A stretch of 64,000 bases of DNA from Taenia hydatigena (GCA_036345935.2 JADWOT020000009.1:10879899-10943898); one strand, 5' to 3'; shown: positions 53,408 to 64,000, counted from the stretch's first letter. Translations and numbers: made by a program. Notes: generated by a model from the sequence alone, not told the origin.

Positions 53408-53598
53408 TGCGGGGTGCCGAGACCCCCTTAAAGGCACAAGAAGGCAAAGTACCAGGGCAGAATATGTATATATATTCAATTGACAGAGGGAATGGAACTG
53501 CTGGCATGGTCCGAAGGCCAGACCACGCAGCTCAGAGCAATTTGACCACCTCTGTGACCCTGACCGAAACCGGTAGTCCAAACAAGCAAAGTATTGTA
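53408..53598 (-). mobile_element. LTR-like/TRIM-like element, family 1
   Basis: Plus-strand reading starts TGCGGGGTGCCGAGACCCCC and ends near GTATTGTA; the interior matches the other minus-oriented copies (AAAGGCA.AAGAAGGCA, CAGAGGGAA.., GACCACCTCTGTGACCCTGACCGA). Flanks TATTC and TATTT agree at four of five positions, consistent with a decayed target duplication. The left terminus is more diverged than in other copies. Confidence 0.65.
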
Positions 53599-54002
53599 TA
53601 TTTCAATCTAATTTTTTACTCGAAAACTATTGACACCTGAATCGGTGACAAACTTGAACGGTTGGGAAATTTTTACTGTAGTGCCGCCCATTGTATTTGT
53701 ATGAAGGTGCAAATTGAGAAAGCAAGCAACATCTGCATGATCCCACTGGCTGAAAGGAATCCAGGAAATGGATGGCTGGCTATCATTCAATGGGAACATC
53801 GTTGCAAGGGGAAGAGTAATGCTATTGGGTCAATGCCTCCGCAAATGACGGGTAACCCACGAAATGCCTTCCCTGTAGAGCATGGCCCTGTGTTAAGTGC
53901 TATGAACTCAGTGCATCTCCATCCCCAATGCAGCTAATAAGTATGGCACAACTCAGAATACAGTGAGATTGTCGAAATGTGTCAGTGACAAAGTGATATG
54001 CC

Positions 54003-54160
54003 TGTAGTACTTTGTTTGTTTGTACTACCGGTTTTAGTCAGGGCCATAGGGGTGGCCATCTTGCCCTAGCTGCGTAGGCTGGCCTCTGGGCCATGCCAGC
54101 GGCTTATTTCCCTCTGCCCGTTGCCTCCTTTTGCCTTCGGGGGAGCCTCGGGACACTACA
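54003..54160 (+). mobile_element. LTR-like/TRIM-like element, family 1, internally deleted
   Basis: Starts TGTAGTACTTTGTTTG and ends GGGACACTACA. It is 158 bases long because the tract around the GGTGAATATA...TTTGCC part is missing. Flanks ATGCC and GTGCC agree at four of five positions. Confidence 0.7.
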
Positions 54161-55030
54161 GTGCCTTTTCACACTCAAGAAAATTTAGTGACCGGCATCG
54201 CCGGTTCGCGAGTGGTTTCTAAACCATCAACTCCACTGTAGCGGATAAAGTGGGAGGTTGACCAAGGAGAGCGTCGGGGGCAGTGCTTGAAGAGGGGAAG
54301 GACTATGTGGTGATTTACAGCCTTTAACGTGTTCCTAACACTTCCGATCATTTATTCTCCAAAGATCGTACTTTGTTCGGCGACATAACCCCTTGTCCGT
54401 GGGCGTAGTCGCCCAACTCCGGGATGCTACTGTATTGTATTCTGGACAAGGTCGTCAATGTATCATGGCTGAGGCGTGCTAGAGGTTTGCATTCGCTAGG
54501 CATAAAAATGCACCAGTTTCTACTTCGGTAGAATAAACTAATTACGATTACCATTCCTCGGGTAGGTTGTGTGAACACTAAACAAGCCGGAGAGCCCAAC
54601 TCGAGATGCTGGTGAACTAGCACACTCCCAGCATTTAGGAGCAGCATACGACCTACTGCAGCCAATATTTCAAATTATACTTAGAAGTGTCACGATGCTG
54701 CGGAAGAACGACCAAGCCTATTGAAGCGCTTAAGAGGTGGAACTATCGCAGCGTTCACGCACCTAGTGAGATGAGCGAGGGAGCAACAACTTACACCTCG
54801 AAGGCGGCTCATACAGGTCTCAAAATCGTGTCCCAAAGGCTCCTCACACTCAAATGCCTGCAACTACAGTATCCAGCGTGATTTCACTCTCGAAAACTTA
54901 CGCAAGGGTCCTCAATTCAAAACTTTATAAGGGGTAGGAGAATGGAAGGGAGATAGCTTCAAAGAACTGGGCGTGACACTTTAACATTACATTAAATTAT
55001 ACAAGAGTGGGGTGCGTCCTATAATTGCCT

Positions 55031-57158
55031 TCATGCAGCGCCTCCCAAGCGAGCCGCAACCCACTGTGGATGGTCGGTTTCGATACCCTCAAGAATGCGA
55101 TTCAGCGAGGTCCACAAATTCTGCATTCGCGTATTTGCCGATGTTGTCCCACTGTCTTCTACAATTCGCACACAGAAGGGTCGGCGTGAAATATCACTGC
55201 CAGCATTACACTAGCGGCCCCGATTTAAGCATCGCCTATCTTTTCGATTACCTCCTTTAGCTGGTCTTCAAAAGCGAAGGTAGTCAAGAATGGTGAAATA
55301 TCCAAAGGTCAGAAGTAAAATCAAGCAGCGCACAAGCACAGTACTTTTGTGATTCCATCCTAACTCCAAGAGTCAACTTTAAGAGATGCTTGAATCAACA
55401 TTTTAGCAGCCGATACAACTCCCGTCTTGCGTGACTTGATGGCAAAATCTTATTATTCCACTCTGAGAATGTCAGGGTAAAGTCCCGCACTGACTAAATG
55501 GACGTCTACATGCGGGAAATCGTCCTACGAACAGTTTTGCTCTTCTGTCATGACACGGGTAGACAGTGCGACTATTTACACCTGAACAGATATGCGGCTC
55601 CGCCGCTGTTGAGAGCAGTCTATAAACAGTCTTATTCATTCGAAATGGAACGTATAGTATGCCTAACGAGATAAAAAAAAACGTACTCTCAAAATACACA
55701 ACTCCATCAATTTGATCAATTTGTGCAGTCATTCGGTTCTCCTCGATCATTTGCGCAGCAATCGATTCAGCCTAAGAGGACAAAAAGGCATCAGGCGAGG
55801 CCTACCTGACTACTTTCAACCTCCAATAGTTCACCGAGATTCTCCAAGGTAATGTTGTTGTAGAGGTAACTGGCAGCAAGCATATTATGCTCCACCACAA
55901 CTCGTTCCAGAACCTCTTCTAATTGCTGCCCTTCATCACCGAATATGTGAGGATAGTACTGAATGAGAAGGGGGCGCAAACTTCTCATATTCTCCCGACT
56001 TATTAGACGTTGTTTGTACCTGCAGAAGGAAGTAAGAACAATCAACAAAGGCTCAGACTAGAACTTCGTGCAACCGAGAAGCTCACATCCTTTCAAGAAT
56101 AGGAAAGGCTTGAAGAGCATGACAACGCTCATCTTTGTAGAGGAAGGCCAGAAGACGGGCCCGCTGCTGACCTGCGCCTCCCAAGATGGCAGATAGTAGG
56201 GCATGCTCAAGAAAGGCAGTTCTCTCAGCGTCCGTAGAGATTTCACGGAAGCGGATTGATAATTCAATGTATCGTTGACCGGCTTCTAGGAACTTTCGCT
56301 TGGCATCCATGAGTTGTGCCTGGGCGATCTAGACAAATATGATTTAAAAAGGCAAGAAGACTCACCTTGAAACGCATTTTCAGACGTTCGTCTTTGCAAT
56401 TGTTCAGAAGCTTCGACACTGAATTGATGGCCGACTCAACATTGTCGGGTTCTTTCAACTTGAAGAAGCCATCCACGATGCGGGAGCATATCTCCAACTT
56501 GTATTCGTCAGAATAAACACTAAGGACCACGACAAAAGTGAGGTTAGAACAAAGTCCAGTTATGGATCAAATTAGACTAGCTACCACGTATGGGAATCGA
56601 TGGGTATCCCACGGAGTACCGTAACAGCTTCTCGAAGTTCACCAACTTTTACAAGACGCTGAGCAAGAAGATCTCGTAAGTTAGCCAGCTAGAATTAACC
56701 AATTTTAAGACGCAGTGTACTGAAATACCTGCACTTCAAGTGCAATGACACGAGACTGGAGTCGTGCGAGTACTTGTTCGAAGGCTGAAATGACCAGCTG
56801 GTCGTCGGGAAAACTGTCGATGTAATGGATCAATTCTGTACCGACTTGACGAGCTGTTATGACTGTCACTGTACCCTGACATACTACAACATGCAAAGTA
56901 GTAGGGATGGAAAACTTATCAAAAAAGAAAATATTGCAACACAAGCACCACATGAAGACGTTCTTACTCATGTTTGCAACGTTCGACACAGCTTCGACAA
57001 AGAGGGGCTGTGGCAGGCCAGTTATGTAATCAAGAACACCCCGAAACCTAGAAACAAGAAATAAGGGAGAGTACGAGCTACTTCTCCAGAGCTTCTTCAG
57101 AATCCTTTTCAGCCAAAACCACTCCCATATCTTGGAAAAAATTAGCGTCCAATGCCAT
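55031..57158 (-). CDS. COPS4: COP9 signalosome complex subunit 4 (complete, nine exons)
   Basis: Exons 57158-57082, 57047-56968, 56862-56729, 56688-56588, 56519-56366, 56328-56087, 56019-55806, 55771-55687, 55158-55031, all in phase: 404 residues (human 406). Start ATG at 57158 reads MALDANFFQDMGVVLAEKDS. The N-terminal helical repeats lead into RRKF-type KRKFLEAGQRYIELS, AGQQRARLLAFLYKDERC, ERMYKQRLISRENMRSL. The PCI winged-helix follows (VVEHNMLAASYLYNNITLEN, then LLEVESSQAESIAAQMI). The block QIDQIDGVVYFE and a C-terminal helix ending GGAA complete it. CSN4 is a PCI scaffold subunit of the complex that removes NEDD8 from cullins. The acceptor of exon 3 (ACAG before TCATAACAG) was chosen because it restores exact length against the human protein. 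Eight introns are 34 to 528 bases. Confidence 0.96.
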
Positions 57159-57585
57159 CTCTGATAGGGAATGCAACTATACAGCACTCACAGAATATAT
57201 TTTCTTTGAAGGAGGGTACAATATAAGTACATGGAAGAAGAAAGACTGCACAAACTCCGATTAAAGCTCACGACCACCTAAGATTTTCAAGCTTTGGTCA
57301 CTTATATTAGCACGTTAAAATAAATGTGTGAAACAATTCTGATACGCCTTAATGAGTCTTTAGGTGCCCTAAATAATATTTGCCTATTTAATGTTATCAG
57401 GGTTAAAATTAAATCCACTTGACCACTGTTAATTACAATCACTTTGTACCCAAATATTAAAAAGACCACCTCGAAATCTTTTTGAGTTAAGAACAATGTA
57501 TGCATCAAGTCACAATATCGGACGAGTTTTGAAAGTACACATTTATTGTAGCATTTCGCAGCACTCCAAATACTATCTTATCAAC

Positions 57586-57771
57586 TGTAGCGTCCCGAGG
57601 CTCCCTCGAAGGCAAAAGTAGGCAGAATGCCAGAGTAGACTATATATGTTTAGCGGACATAGGGAAATAAGCTGCCGGCATGGCCTAGAGGCCAGATTAC
57701 GCAGCTAGGGTAATATGGCCACCTCTGTGACCCTAACCGAAACCGGTAGTTCAAACAAACAAATTACTACA
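57586..57771 (-). mobile_element. LTR-like/TRIM-like element, family 1 (186 bp)
   Basis: Plus-strand reading starts TGTAGCGTCCCGAGGCTCCC and ends AATTACTACA. Flanks TCAAC and TCAGC match at four of five positions. It is the mirror of the copy that starts 37 bases further right. Confidence 0.75.
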
Positions 57772-57808
57772 TCAGCTGCTACTAATGTCACAATTGAGCT
57801 AATAACCT

Positions 57809-57995
57809 TGTAGCACTTTGTTTGTTAGAACTGCCGGTTTCTGTCAAGGTCACAGAGGTGGCCATATTGCCCTAGCTGCGTGGGCTGGCCTCTGGGCCAC
57901 GCCAGCAGCCGTTTTCCCTCTGTCCGGTGAATATATATATATTCTATCCTGCCACTTTGCCTTCTTTTGCCTTAAGGAAGCCTCGGGACGCTACA
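57809..57995 (+). mobile_element. LTR-like/TRIM-like element, family 1, intact target duplication (187 bp)
   Basis: Starts TGTAGCACTTTGTTTG and ends GGGACGCTACA. It is flanked by a perfect 5-base direct duplication, AACCT at 57804-57808 and 57996-58000. TG...CA ends plus a 5-base duplication are the marks of LTR-retroelement integration, which makes this the reference copy for the family. Confidence 0.85.
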
Positions 57996-58091
57996 AACCT
58001 ATTTTAGGAATTCGCCGAATCTGGCATGACGTATGATCTGTTTGCTGAATTTAAACCGATTTGCGTTTGTTCTTTGCTATGTCTTAACGTA

Positions 58092-58497
58092 CCGAGATCT
58101 TGCTGAGGACGCCATAGTTAAAGCAATGTTGAAAAAAATGTTTATGGGGAGTGAAACCGAGGCATTTCAGACTTTCTTGAACGGGAAAAAGAGCTGTTGC
58201 TTAAGTAGGGTATGTATTATTGCGTCGCGCTAGAGATTTGGTCTGTTGGCATGACTTGGATGCCCAGCCGCTTGGTAGAGGTGAAATTTTAGACAAGTAA
58301 ATCATGTATTGCATTACCATTTTTTTATTTAAATCATTGCTTTTCTTCCAACTTTTAGGTATGGTGAAGAGCTGCCCCTAAGTGCTCCAAGTGCCTACAA
58401 AACGCTGTCACCCTTAACCAAGGAACGCCCCGCTAACGCTTACGTAGATTGCCTTGTGAATGTGGGAAGTTTCCTGATCTTTCTTGGGATATACTAG
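58092..58497 (+). pseudogene. Decayed or unresolved gene fragment, plus strand
   Basis: Several protein-like segments occur in order but in different frames. These are DLAEDAIVKAMLKKMFMGSE with TEAFQ (about 58093-58170), then DFLEREKELLLK one frame away, then RDLVCWHDLDAQPLGRGEIL (to 58296). After a GT-AG intron at 58297-58358 comes YGEELPLSAPSAYKTLSPLT, ending in TAG at 58495-58497. The last splice joins in phase (GAC AA + G TAT). The first two frame changes need one-base indels or unusual splices, so the fragment looks degenerate. The EAFQ-DFLERE sequence faintly recalls the clathrin light chain N-terminus, but I do not assign it. It lies between COPS4 and the Ebony-type gene, antisense to both. 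Confidence 0.35.
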
Positions 58498-58681
58498 ATA
58501 CAAACCTACATTTCAATCAAGCTGTATAACAGCCGCTAATTTTCTGGACTCAAAATTCGGATTTCTGGAATGGAACGAGACATCAAGTAAGAAAATAACC
58601 ACCAAATAACCTTGACAACAAGCAAATAATTTCCAAAAAGTCACAGAAAGGAGAGTTTCATAAATAAGGAAAAAGGTCTCG

Positions 58682-61600
58682 TCACTTTTGTGCGCCTATC
58701 TCCAACGTAGCCACTTTACCAAGTAGGCTTTTCCGATCACATTTTACTCCGCGAGCCTCCAAGATGCTAGCGAGGTTCACAGTGCAGTTGTGAGCATAGC
58801 CTAATTCTTCTGCCATAACCTGTGAGGTGTGGAATAAATGCGTTATTTTAAGCCTCTATTGAAAGGAAAACTTGACTGCTGGTGTCATTATTTTAGAAGA
58901 AATTACCTGCGTTACCACAGATGTGTTAACGGATCGAATCGCCGTGTACCCACTTTTTCTAACACCATCGATAAATGCTTCCTCTAGAAGGGTCAAAAGT
59001 TGGATCCTTTCTCCACCATCTATGTTGCCGTGTTTTGCTCCAAGTAATCCAGAGGAGAAGCATTTGCTAGCATCTTTCAGTTCACCAGCTTCGGTATCAC
59101 AGACTTCAAAAGCCTCCTCCACGTGGTAGTAGAGCGGATCTTCAACTCCCGGAGCGGGCGGATTGGAGGCTGGAAAGCCAAGGGTCGCTGCACAGACATC
59201 AGGAAGCAGGGATTCAAGTGGACCGTCAGGATCGCCATGGGTAAACCCCGCTACATATACAAGACCTGGCATCGTTTCAAATTGTTTTAATCGACCGAAA
59301 ACAATTTGACGCATTGTCTTTGCGCTCATATTGATCATTTGCGCCAAAGGCTCATAATTCACAAAGGATTCGGCAATAACTTCAGCAATCACTTCCCTAC
59401 AGTACGCATCGTGGAAAGGTTGATCAGGGAATGTTTTTCCCGGTTGATATTCGCGGACAAATAGTCTCTTTTTGAGGGCTAAAGGTGACTCCTTCTGGTC
59501 CAAGTGACGCTGACTCATGAGTATGTCCAAGATTTCGCCAATTTTCTTTTTCACTGCAAAGTCATTCAGGCTTACTCTGAACCCCTGTTTCCGTAATTCG
59601 GATACTATAATTGCTACCTAAAAAGAAATACACAAGGCAATATGAGGGATTGACAAAATCTACAAATAACCATTTATCTACACAGAATACTAGTTGGACC
59701 ATTGATAATGTAATTTCTCGTTCTTGGAGTTGATGTCTTTGTCACGTCGCTTATGTTGTCCTCAGTATCAACCTTTCAAGCCTAGGTTTAACGATACAGC
59801 AGTTGGAATTATCCGAGAAGGCACCTGAATAGTGCACTGTCACCCAACAAAAGGGTATTTAACTGGCGTCACAAGTTAAGAAAAATTTTGAGCCAGTTTG
59901 CTCTCAAAAATGAATCTTACAGGACACTAGGCAAGACCAGGGCGGAGCAGAGGTAGGCTTACGGATGTGTACCGTAATAGTTAAAATCTCTCCATTAATA
60001 CATGCAGCATATGGGAATTCTTGTCGGGGACCCATTTTTTAGCTTTGTAGTTCAAAGACGCATTGCGGCTTACCTACAGTGGAGGAATATCTACTGCACC
60101 TAACTGGGTGGAAAGATGACGAAGACAAGCTAGTAATTGGGTAGTCGAGTATGACACACGCACCGCCTTACAGACTATTTAAATCGCCTCAACTGTCGTA
60201 CCCATCGGTCTGGGTCGTACACCATTATCACGACTGTGCCAGTTAACTACGACTCAACTGTTTGGACGTTTACTTGCATTGACACCATCCGACTACCCCT
60301 TCCAGTTTTTGAGTTGTCCATTGCATTATAATGTTGGGAAATATTAGCATCTGAAGTTTGAGCGCCTACACTTGTGTCATGCCAATAGCTACTGCTGTTT
60401 ACAAAATTAATGCTTCCTGTAAGAGCCTTAAAACTCTATAAACTTTCTATGATGTCACAGCGTTGGACGCGGAACGAAATTCATACTAAGCCCAATTGTG
60501 ACTGTCCAATCCAGTGTGTGCGTGTGTGTGTGTGTGTGAAAAAACGAGGCCAATAGGTAAGGCTGGCTATATCTGCCTGTGATATGCTTGATAGATGGTG
60601 CATGCCAACACTTTGAACATAAACAAGTATCTGTAGTAAACATGAAGTTAAAAGTATTTGCTGTTGCATTGTTCCATATCAAACTGTCCTTCTAATTTTC
60701 CACCTACAACTACCCAGTTACTCGCATACCGTGATTGAATCGCCTCCAATGAGGAAGAAGTCCTTCGCATCACTGGGCTCTCCATTGGCTCCAGCAGCCT
60801 CGGATAGGCCGAGGTGCTTTGCAAACACCCTCCGAATAGCCTCACGTTGGCTATCAGCTGTCGATTTCATGGCCTTCACAATGTTGCTTACGGGGCACGT
60901 CACTTGGTCGTAGAGACCGTTCTGAAAGTCTTGTCTCAGTCTCACCTTGTCGATCTTCCCTGTGTGCTTTTGAAGAGGGAATGTAGACACCTGAATGTGA
61001 AGGAGCGAAATGAGCCAGCAGACATACGTGAGAAATTGGATTGAAGGTAGGCATGCAGGGTTCGCCACAATAGCGAATGCACAGCAACTGATATGATAAA
61101 GTGTAGTTATAATTACATGGCTATGCGGTTTACTGAGAGCTTAGTAGACCAATAAAAACCATCTGATAAGTTGTACATATAACAGCGTAACTTTCTAAGT
61201 TTAGCTTTAATATGAACCACAGGCCTCGATACCGAATTTCTACCATGAAACCATCAACATAATTCAGGTTGGAGGTAAACGACTGCACTGCTCATTAAAG
61301 TGCTTTAGACGAACCATTCCCCTTTGGAAAGGTTCTTGGTACCCTAACAAAGGTTAAAAACTCTGTTTAAACGGAAGCCGATTCTCACCACAAAAAAGCG
61401 ATGTGATCGAGCCGCTTCAGTCGTGCTCGCATATGATAATGCCATTGCTAATGCAACCCGTTTCAGTGTTATATTACTCAATTGGGGACAGACACTCACA
61501 ATAGTGTGGCAATACTTGCCGTAATTGATGGAAGAAGTCAATATTAAACTATTAGCATTGTCAACCAACCAGAAGGCCAATGTATACCAGAAGCTAATGA

Positions 61601-63622
61601 GTATATTTAAAGTGATTTATAAGAAAAAAAGACACTTAAATGCTACTTACCTCCACGAAGGTGACATTGAGAAAGGCCGAAAAGTGAGTTCTCACCACCT
61701 CGGCAAGATCAGCGTTGGTGAACCCGTTGTTACCGATGGTTTCACGCTGGTAGAAGCAGACCAGACGCATGCTTGTCTCGCCTTTCTCAATAGGAATTGT
61801 CAAAGTCAGACCAAGACCTGCGAACACTCCACCCTCACATTGGAGTCTGGCCAAGAGTTGATCAATGTTACCAACGCAGATCTTTACGCCATTTACTTTC
61901 ACCATGTCGTCTACGCGTCCGATGATGTAAAGGTAACCACTCGTTGGACAGATGAATCCTACGTCACCAGTGCGAATGACCCGTGCGAAACAGGGCCGTG
62001 TGGAGAAGGAATTGGTCATCAGGGAAACAGTCAGTCTATGGAAGCCGATACACAATGAAATGAGAATTAGTGACAAATTCAAGGTAAGGAGAAAATTAAT
62101 CCCCTTCTTGTGTTGCTTGGCAAGGTACAATCGCTGTTGAGCTATCTTGATATCTGTTCTCGAAATCCACCAGGACATTGCGCATATCAAAACCGATTGC
62201 CTATACGTCACCTCATCAACGTAGATTTTGTGACAGCTACTAATAATTAACATTAATGTCTTTTTTATTGGATGTCAACGTGGTCGTGACAGTGTCGGTA
62301 CCATTCCTTTTGATTATGAGGACCAAAACTCAGTTCGCATTGTAAGGAAGGGCAAAAAACGCCTACATTTTGGAAGATTTTTCACTCATTTTGTGATGGC
62401 ACATTTAAATATCCACAAACACACCCTACAAGTTACCAACTTGAGACCACCTCAGATTTCAGGAATCCAAACAGTCAGTAAAATTTCCTTAGCTGGTCCA
62501 TTCTTAGTTAAAACAGATTGTATCTTAAAAATGCATTATGTGTCCCAAGAATTCTTCCAAACTAAATATAGGAACTACTACACATCGTCAGTGACTAAAT
62601 GCTGAATCAATGGAATCCCGATTCAAACCGAGTAGTTAGACTGACCTCGGAGACCGATCGGCCATGACTGGTTCCTCCAAAAGAATTGCAGCACCGGATG
62701 CCAACACTTCGCCTTCCTCGCCTCTGTCTACGACAATAGCTGAACCCTCCTCACAATTTTCACTGACAACATATATCTCGACGTTGGGTATCGGTTTCCC
62801 AACAGGCAGCACAAGGCCGCCTGCGGGTGACTTCACTGCTTTAGACTGAATCTCTTCCTTGCTATCAAATACCGATACAGTAATATCTCCTGCTACTTCC
62901 GTGCTTCCATAGAGGTTCAACAATCGCAAGGGGCGGTGTTCGAACACCTCAAACACTCTAGTTGCCAAAGTAAAAGTCAGTATCTGCCCACTGGAAACGA
63001 TTGCTCGGAGAGATTTGAATGCTTCGGATCCTCCATCCAATTGCTTCATCCAAGCTTCCAGCTGTGAGGGCACACTGGTGATTTGTACAATCTGGAATCG
63101 ACTAACCAAACGTTTGAGAAAGTCAACATCGGAGACAAGTCGCTCACTTGTGACAGTGGATGTTCCAGAAACAACAATAGTTTGACCATTCAACAAAGGT
63201 CCGAACATTTCTGTGAAGGCGTCTACAAAAAGCCAAGAGGTTTTTGCAAGACATGGGCCAGTGATTCCAGCTAAGGGTGATGTAGAACTCCACTGCCAGC
63301 AAAGACGATTAGCCAGCTGACCATTTCGCAAGGAAATGACTTTTGGGATTGGCGAAGTGCTCCCAGAAGTGAAAAGCAGCAGAATTACAGGGTTTGTCAT
63401 GCCTGTGAAAAGTGGCTCCACATTTCTATAACAACTTGCTTCAGCTTGGTTAAGTAGTAGGGAAAAGACGAACAGAGGAACGTGACCGGGGTCAGGTTTG
63501 ACGTCATCATCATCAGTGATGATGGCTATTGGTGAAAAGAACTCAGCAATATTGGCCATCCGTTGTTTGGAGAGGTTACTGTCCATTGGAATGTAGACCA
63601 GACGCAAACGCATACACGCGAG
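58682..63622 (-). CDS. Ebony-type NRPS-like synthetase: adenylation, carrier and GNAT-like C-terminal domains (5-prime partial)
   Basis: Exons 63622-62646, 62035-61651, 60990-60730, 59617-58907, 58819-58682 join in phase to 823 residues. The exon at 63622 begins with an acceptor, so more lies off the window. Fragment numbering: A3-like FTSGSTSPIPK (84-94); LANRLCWQW-type segment; FVDAFTEMFGPLL (132-144); A5 NLYGSTEVAGD (236); A7 RTGD (347); A8 GRVDDMVKVNG (365); A10 HTGKIDK (463-469). The carrier motif FFLIGGDSIT has its phosphopantetheine serine at 539. A region of about 235 residues follows, ending with the GNAT-like GYTAIRSVNTSVVTQVMAEELGY. Domain order and length fit Drosophila Ebony (879 residues), which activates beta-alanine and joins it to amines, and the flatworm NRPS family. 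AASDH also pairs A and carrier domains but ends in beta-propeller repeats, absent here. Confidence 0.88.
60514..60538. repeat. (GT)n microsatellite
   Basis: About twelve GT units with one C interruption, in the 1.1 kb intron that separates the carrier-domain serine exon from the rest of the Ebony-type gene. Confidence 0.85.
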
Positions 63623-64000
63623 CTAAGGCAAGGAACAATAACTTCATTGAGTATAATACTTACCTACTAGGTAGCTTTAGTTAAAATTATTTTATGTTCC
63701 AGCTTAAAAACAATAAACTAGAGATTAACCAAACGAATTTAAAGCATAACTTTAATCCAAAGGCAGAGCCGCTTGACTGTAAGCATGTGAAGGCTTCAGC
63801 TATTTTTACGTGAGGAGATTGTTAAGGTGGTCATTTTGTTGTCAAAAGTACCGAACTATAATAAAATTCTTGGACTATTCACTGAATTAATTCTGGAAAA
63901 TTTTAGGGACGTTCTCGTTTGGTAAACACCTCACGGAGCATACAAAACCACACGCATCTCGATCTAGTCATTCATCAAAAGCAGGCACAATAGCCTAATG
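63623..64000 (-). other. Intron or upstream part of the Ebony-type gene
   Basis: A clear acceptor (TTGCCTTAG) lies at the right of the 63622 exon, so this stretch is intron as far as visible. No further exon with adenylation-domain similarity is seen before the window ends. About 70-90 N-terminal residues of the adenylation domain should lie beyond it. Confidence 0.6.

Larger units (their letters stand above)
57159..58091. other. COPS4 upstream region with a head-to-head pair of LTR-like elements
   Basis: Outside the two elements at 57586-57771 and 57809-57995 I see nothing defined. COPS4 reads leftward from 57158, so its promoter lies in the first few hundred bases here and the nearer element is about 430 bases from the start codon. 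Confidence 0.55.

Noticed and set aside
54690..54850. Possible third, inverted copy of the 0.5 kb repeat
   Set aside because: Only a short word (TAGTGAGATGAGC-like) matched; the rest did not align by eye.
61525..62058. Plus-strand ORF of 177 codons
   Set aside because: It is the antisense shadow of the second visible exon of the Ebony-type gene, which has motif and splice support.
58682..63622. Assignment of the synthetase to AASDH or DIP2
   Set aside because: AASDH ends in beta-propeller repeats and DIP2 has two adenylation-like domains without a carrier serine; this protein has one adenylation domain, a carrier and a GNAT-like end.

Overview
The window is eukaryotic nuclear DNA, most likely from a parasitic flatworm and probably a tapeworm. 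The genes are split by GT-AG introns, many only 34 to 44 bases long. The encoded proteins are animal housekeeping proteins, intergenic space is wide and repeat-rich, and short LTR-like elements ending TGTA...CTACA with 5-base target duplications resemble the miniature LTR retrotransposons (TRIMs) known from taeniid tapeworms. The species assignment is inference; nothing here is prokaryotic.

Layout. Bases 1-18091 hold no gene I recognise. They contain microsatellites, a decayed four-unit outlier (4572-4795) of a 53-bp satellite, a long inverted repeat (about 7110-7860), the main 53-bp satellite (about 9259-12415, near 60 units), one LTR-like element (14624-14808) and a few doubtful ORFs. An FBXO4-like F-box gene with an interrupted frame lies on the minus strand at 18092-19033. 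A 100-N assembly gap follows (20717-20816). A complete four-exon casein kinase 1 alpha gene lies on the plus strand (21139-24765). After 7.5 kb without a recognised gene comes GALT (minus, 32294-42633, 5-prime exon not found), with 5.3 and 4.0 kb introns carrying LTR-like repeats. PDRG1 (minus, 43882-44274) and MRPL55 (plus, 44738-46129) are head to head.

The right third holds cytoplasmic poly(A)-binding protein (minus, 50250-52679, five exons, A-rich leader), COP9 signalosome subunit 4 (minus, 55031-57158, nine exons), a decayed plus-strand gene fragment (about 58092-58497), and the 3-prime five exons of an Ebony-type nonribosomal-peptide-synthetase-like gene (minus, 58682-63622, running off the right edge). 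Five of the six copies of the main LTR-like family lie to the right of 39 kb, four of them around COPS4.

The genes do not form a pathway; they are independent housekeeping functions (Wnt/kinase signalling, Leloir galactose pathway, prefoldin-like chaperone, mitoribosome, mRNA translation, cullin deneddylation). The exception is the Ebony-type enzyme, whose relatives conjugate beta-alanine to amines; in Schistosoma such an enzyme makes the male pheromone beta-alanyl-tryptamine. It is the most interesting object in the window.
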